Origin: HXMU1420-2 sp040830545
Lineage (GTDB): Bacteria; Pseudomonadota; Alphaproteobacteria; Rhodobacterales; Rhodobacteraceae
NCBI GenBank assembly: GCA_040830545.1
Contig: JBFOMB010000181.1
Coordinates: forward strand, 1-18,582
Length of the DNA: 18,582 bases
Direction of reading: 5' to 3'
The notes beneath the pieces were generated by a model, which saw only the letters and a program-made list of their open reading frames with translations, did no database searches and was not told where the DNA came from. A program made the position numbers and the translations under genes. Below, piece by piece: positions 14,176 through 18,582 of this stretch; within the stretch, counting starts at the first letter, position 1; every line of letters starts with the position of its first letter.

Positions 14176-15222
14176 ATGGGTTTCCCGGATGTCCTTCCGC
14201 TAGTCTTCATTGCTGCCGTTGTGGGTGTGATCGTTTATGCGCTGTTTTTTGAGGGGAAGCGCCGGCAACGGGTCACGCCACCAGAACCGCCTGTCACATT
14301 GGGCCCACTGCATGAGGCGATCAACCGGTTGCACGACTTGCCTGCTGAAGGTGCCAACAGGGTAGAGGTGGCCCAGATCATGACGACTGTGCCGGACCCG
14401 GAAACCTCTGCAAACGAAATCTACGAGGCTTTGCGGAAAGCTTACAGGGGTGGTGTGCCGGTCTTGCAAGCGATGATCTGGCTGGCAGAGCAACCTTGGT
14501 ATGCCGGGTTGTCGTTTCAACCTGCGCTGCATCGGAACGTCATCAGCTCCGTCCTGTTGAAAGGGAAAGCAGCGGCTAGTCGAGCCTATCTGGATCAAAT
14601 TGCCGAGCGCGCCTTCGATGTCGTGGGCCTACATTTGGAACCCAACCCAGTGATCGTCATCGGACATGGGGCAAAGCGCATGGCAGACGCGGGCGAGGCT
14701 GATCTTGCCGTTCGACTTGAGGCACATCAGGCCGAAGTGCTGTCGGCGCGAGAGACGGCATTGGCTGACTGGCTGTTCACTGAATGGCGGGCGCTGGAGA
14801 CGACAGATCGTGCAGAAGACTGGACAGCGAGTCAGGCGTTTCGCGCGTCATGGCCATTGTCGCGGCATTTGCCCGGAGCGCCCGCGGCTATAGCCACCTT
14901 GATGGCAAAAGCACTGGCGCGCCCGGAAGACCGGTTTCTACGGGCTGTGGGGTTGGCCGCACTTACGGAACTTTTCAATAAAGATAGGGGGATCGACCCG
15001 GTCGAGTTGCTGGGACTGACTGTCGAAGCTCTATTGGATTCCGACCTGCGTCTGGCAGAGGTTGGCGTAGATGCTGCACTGGTTCTGTTAGAGATCGCGC
15101 CTGCGCAGATTGACGTACCGGCCCTTGCAAAAGCTTTCGCGGCCTGTATCGCCAATGGAGGGGATGCCATCGAGGATGCCGAGGAATTGCGGGCAGAACT
15201 GGAGGATGCTTTGCGAGGATAG
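14176..15222 (+). CDS. Membrane-anchored alpha-helical protein of unknown function
   Basis: 348 residues from ATG 14176, with one N-terminal membrane helix (residues ~7-25, PLVFIAAVVGVIVYALFF) and a basic stop (EGKRRQR), then a mostly helical, Leu/Ala-rich cytosolic part. There are no catalytic motifs. The stretches around residues 180-220 and 260-340 (LFNKDRGIDPVELLGLTVEA, ALVLLEIAPAQIDVPALAKA) look like helical repeats of the HEAT/TPR type, judged by eye only. Earlier starts at 14065 (TTG) and 14125 (ATG) are possible. 14176 is preferred because the membrane helix then directly follows the start. It ends 7 bp from the convergent Lrp gene. Confidence 0.75.
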   Translation: MGFPDVLPLVFIAAVVGVIVYALFFEGKRRQRVTPPEPPVTLGPLHEAINRLHDLPAEGANRVEVAQIMTTVPDPETSANEIYEALRKAYRGGVPVLQAMIWLAEQPWYAGLSFQPALHRNVISSVLLKGKAAASRAYLDQIAERAFDVVGLHLEPNPVIVIGHGAKRMADAGEADLAVRLEAHQAEVLSARETALADWLFTEWRALETTDRAEDWTASQAFRASWPLSRHLPGAPAAIATLMAKALARPEDRFLRAVGLAALTELFNKDRGIDPVELLGLTVEALLDSDLRLAEVGVDAALVLLEIAPAQIDVPALAKAFAACIANGGDAIEDAEELRAELEDALRG

Positions 15223-15229
15223 GCCTGCA

Positions 15230-15688
15230 TTACAGTGGCAGTTCGGTCGTGTCCTTGATTTCTTCCATAACGAAACTGGCGGAAACATCGGACAGCGGCA
15301 CCTTGGCGATTAACCGTTGATACAGTCGGTCGTACCCCGCCATGTCCGCCACCCGGGCACGCACCAGATAGTCCAGATCGCCGGTCATCCGGTAAACGCC
15401 CAGGATTTCCGGCATCGCGCGGGTGGCCGTTTTGAATCGCGTGAGCCAATCGGGGTCGTGGGCGTTGGTGCGCACCTGAATGAACACCGTTAACGGCAGG
15501 CCGACCCGATCCGCGTTCAGGATTGTTACACGGCGGCTGATGATGCCTTCACTTTCCAACGCCTTGATCCGCCGCCAGCATGCGTTGCGCGACAGGGCAA
15601 CCGCATCGCTCAATTGGTCCAGTGACAATGTCGCGTCGCGTTGAAGTTCGCGCAGCAGCTTTTTGTCAGTGTCGTCCGGATTTTCCAT
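15230..15688 (-). CDS. Lrp/AsnC-family transcriptional regulator
   Basis: The 152-residue protein has the standard two-part layout: an N-terminal helix-turn-helix (about 5-55: LSLDQLSDAVALSRNACWRR, then LESEGIISRRVTI) and a C-terminal RAM effector domain (~65-145: TVFIQVRTNAHD, then ILGVYRMTGDLDYLVRARV). Members respond to amino acids and control their metabolism; the ligand here is unknown. It is divergent from a DUF6356 gene, with a TTTTCCA/TGGAAAA dyad overlapping the start codon that suggests autoregulation. No good Shine-Dalgarno precedes the ATG, only an A-run. Confidence 0.93.
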   Translation of the reverse strand: MENPDDTDKKLLRELQRDATLSLDQLSDAVALSRNACWRRIKALESEGIISRRVTILNADRVGLPLTVFIQVRTNAHDPDWLTRFKTATRAMPEILGVYRMTGDLDYLVRARVADMAGYDRLYQRLIAKVPLSDVSASFVMEEIKDTTELPL

Positions 15689-15710
15689 TTTTTACAGATA
15701 CAGTGGAAAA
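15681..15710. promoter_or_regulatory. Inverted repeat over the Lrp-type start codon
   Basis: TTTTCCA (15681-15687) and TGGAAAA (15704-15710) are exact 7-bp inverted copies 16 bases apart. One arm covers the start codon at 15686-15688. Lrp-type proteins bind AT-rich dyads and often repress their own gene. Confidence 0.4.
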
Positions 15711-15811
15711 AATCCCAAGTCATCTGCGTTTTTCCGCATCTTTGGGACGAAGTGCCCGGCGCGGGCCCTTAAATTGATGAGACAAACCACCACTCACGGA
15801 GCGTTCCCATC

Positions 15812-16018
15812 ATGATTGCCAAGCTGTTCCTGGATCACCCGCGCAGTGTCGATGAAACCTACACCGAACACGCAGCATTTGCGTTCGGGTTTTCCATGCG
15901 CCTGTTCGGGGCTGCCTTTGCCGCGCTGGTGCACAGCGTGCTGCCTTTCGCCTTTGAGAAGACGGCCAGCCGTATCGTGGCTGACCTCTATCAGCGGACG
16001 CACAATCGTGGGCGTTAA
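15812..16018 (+). CDS. DUF6356-type small membrane-associated protein
   Basis: The 68-residue product starts MIAKLFLDHPRSVDETYTEH, a pattern I recognise from small Rhodobacteraceae proteins labelled DUF6356. A central hydrophobic segment (about 23-48, AFGFSMRLFGAAFAALVHSV) is probably a membrane helix, followed by a basic tail (SRIVADLYQRTHNRGR). The function is unknown. GGAG lies upstream (15798-15801), and the gene is divergent from the Lrp-type regulator, which may control it. It ends 14 bp from the convergent SnoaL-like gene. Confidence 0.75.
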   Translation: MIAKLFLDHPRSVDETYTEHAAFAFGFSMRLFGAAFAALVHSVLPFAFEKTASRIVADLYQRTHNRGR

Positions 16019-16032
16019 TCCCGTTCTTCGGA

Positions 16033-16428
16033 TCAGTCGCCCGCGACTTGGCGGGCATAGTCGTCCGCGTCGAACCATCCCAGCGAGGATTTGACCTTCA
16101 GATCCTCGCCCAGGTCCCATTCTTCCCATCCGCGAATGTTCAACGGATTGCCGGTGTTGGCGTCGTGGCCGGTGAAAGTCCAGACATACACCGCATGATC
16201 CCCAGCCAGACGGATGTCATCGCAGGTCAGGGTCAGATCAGGCACGTCGGCATAGAACCCGGCGGCCATTTCAGCGATGCCCGCGCGGTTGTCCCAAGGG
16301 TCGCCCCGGTTGATCACAATGCGCCCGTCTTCGGCATAGAAAGAGGCCACGGCCTCGGGTGATTTGCTGTTCCAGGCGGCGGTATAGTCGCGCGCTACCT
16401 GTTCAAGAGCGTCACGTGTCACTGGCAT
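16033..16428 (-). CDS. SnoaL/NTF2-like cone-fold protein
   Basis: A 131-residue protein with the SnoaL-like pattern: N-terminal helix (LEQVARDYTAAWNSKSPEAV), ASFYAEDGRIVINRG, then alternating strands ending in VWTFTGHDANTGNPLNIRGW and WDLGEDLKVKSSLGWFDADD. Such proteins are small ligand-binding or isomerase/hydrolase folds, and the substrate here is unknown. AAGGACA lies before ATG 16428. It follows the RidA gene on the same strand at 24 bp, so the two probably form an operon and may act on the same intermediate. Confidence 0.85.
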   Translation of the reverse strand: MPVTRDALEQVARDYTAAWNSKSPEAVASFYAEDGRIVINRGDPWDNRAGIAEMAAGFYADVPDLTLTCDDIRLAGDHAVYVWTFTGHDANTGNPLNIRGWEEWDLGEDLKVKSSLGWFDADDYARQVAGD

Positions 16429-16452
16429 AAGATGTCCTTTCTTGGGAAATGA

Positions 16453-16938
16453 TCAGGGCTGAATTTCTACTTCACCTTCAATTTCGACCGAGATGTCGAA
16501 GGGCAGTGCGGCCATGCCCACGGCAGAGCGGGCGTGACGACCTACTTCGGGACCAAAGACACTCAATATGATTTCGGTGAACCCGTTGATGACCTCCGGC
16601 TGTTGGTTGAACCCGGGGGCAGAGTTCACCATCCCCAGAATTTTGACCCAGCCGGTGATCCGGTCCAGATCGCCCAGTTCATCCTGCAGACTGCGCAGTA
16701 TGGTCAACGCGACCTTGCCCGCCAGCACCTTGGCCTCTTCCGGGGTCACAGTATCGCCCACCTGACCGCGCGGTTGCGACAGCGACCCGTCCGCGTCCAC
16801 AGGTCCGTGGCCTGAAATCAGAACGCGGTTACCGCGTGTGCTGACCCATGGAAATGGCAGATCCGCGCCGGGCGGCAGGATCAGGGGTTCGGGCAGGATC
16901 AGGCCCAGTTCGTTCAGGCGCATATCAATGCGGGACAT
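16453..16938 (-). CDS. RidA/YjgF-family protein
   Basis: A 161-residue protein of the long RidA subfamily. RidA proteins trimerise and hydrolyse reactive enamine/imine intermediates from amino-acid breakdown. The segment HARSAVGMAALPFDISVEIE at residues 135-154 holds the conserved arginine (Arg137) that binds the substrate carboxylate. RVLISGHGPVDADG and a helix with DRITGWVKILG are also family-like. The N-terminal ~30 residues (MSRIDMRLNELGLILPEP) exceed the classic 130-residue RidA. GGAG lies upstream. It is the first gene of the pair with the SnoaL-like protein. Confidence 0.88.
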   Translation of the reverse strand: MSRIDMRLNELGLILPEPLILPPGADLPFPWVSTRGNRVLISGHGPVDADGSLSQPRGQVGDTVTPEEAKVLAGKVALTILRSLQDELGDLDRITGWVKILGMVNSAPGFNQQPEVINGFTEIILSVFGPEVGRHARSAVGMAALPFDISVEIEGEVEIQP

Positions 16939-17035
16939 ATTGGTTCTCCGTAACCTTGGACCACAGGCAGAGTGCAGTGAGCCGTCAAACCGGTCAACTG
17001 CTACCTGTGGCGGTGGGTCGCGGCGATTTCATAGT

Positions 17036-17053
17036 TTGTATACCATTGTATGC
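17036..17053. promoter_or_regulatory. Direct repeat upstream of RidA and icd genes
   Basis: TTGTATAC (17036-17043) and TTGTATGC (17046-17053) repeat with a 10-bp period in an otherwise GC-rich 254-bp gap between the divergent RidA and icd genes. On the minus strand they give TACAAT, a good -10 for the RidA operon. GTATAC-type motifs are known operator cores of GntR (FadR-like) regulators, so a regulator site is possible. Confidence 0.35.
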
Positions 17054-17192
17054 ATTGACTTGCTCGGGTGGCTCGGCTACCCCCTGTCGCAAATTCATCG
17101 ACAGTTCCCGACGCGTGATCTGACCGGCCCGACATTGGGCCAAAATCCCGCTTGGGGCTGTTTGCCACCGGCTCAGCGCAAGAGGTAGTCCC

Positions 17193-18582
<1,390 letters not shown>

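Overview
The window looks like a chromosomal segment of a marine alphaproteobacterium of the Roseobacter group (Rhodobacteraceae). This is judged from gene content and protein character, not from a search. The markers are the glnB-glnA pair divergent from nnrE, a LysR/DUF1127 divergent pair, a DUF6356-type small protein, a monomeric NADP-isocitrate dehydrogenase and GC-rich coding DNA. Most genes are housekeeping or small regulatory units. There is no phage, IS, CRISPR or obvious genomic island.

Layout. 1-2360: 5'-truncated view of NAD(P)HX epimerase (minus strand), then the nitrogen-assimilation pair glnB-glnA closed by a hairpin terminator. 2369-4115: a DUF1127 small protein and a LysR regulator sharing a divergent promoter with a perfect 10-bp inverted repeat, then ndk (minus) with its own terminator. 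4329-5449: a Tat-exported Rv2525c-like (DUF1906) protein whose last codons appear frameshifted. 5455-6575: a dispersed double-hairpin repeat, then a TetR regulator divergent from a four-helix membrane protein, with two near-identical 16-bp palindromes between them. 6580-8178: a DUF2235 (Tle1-like) alpha/beta hydrolase whose C-terminus resembles the PA-IL/LecA galactose lectin. 8315-10359: an ABC-F ATPase, a pair of tandem hairpins and a tRNA-Asp with a clear promoter. 10373-11918: a probable envelope cluster of a membrane-tethered LuxR-type protein, a secreted PepSY-like protein with a poly-glycine tail, and a second secreted protein with a duplicated 50-residue unit and another glycine-rich tail. 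12224-15222: typA and a divergent membrane-anchored protein of unknown function. 15230-18582: an Lrp/AsnC regulator divergent from a DUF6356 protein, a RidA-SnoaL operon and the first ~463 codons of monomeric isocitrate dehydrogenase.

How parts work together. GlnB and GlnA form the classical nitrogen sensor/assimilation pair. GlnA keeps the adenylylatable tyrosine (Tyr397) and GlnB the uridylylatable Tyr51, so both levels of control should operate. The TetR/membrane protein, LysR/DUF1127 and Lrp/DUF6356 pairs are each divergent regulator-target arrangements with inverted repeats in or next to the shared promoter. The most unusual items are the hydrolase-lectin fusion, the LuxR/PepSY/Gly-rich cluster, the DUF1906 frameshift and the two-copy hairpin repeat (5455-5523 and 12135-12200).
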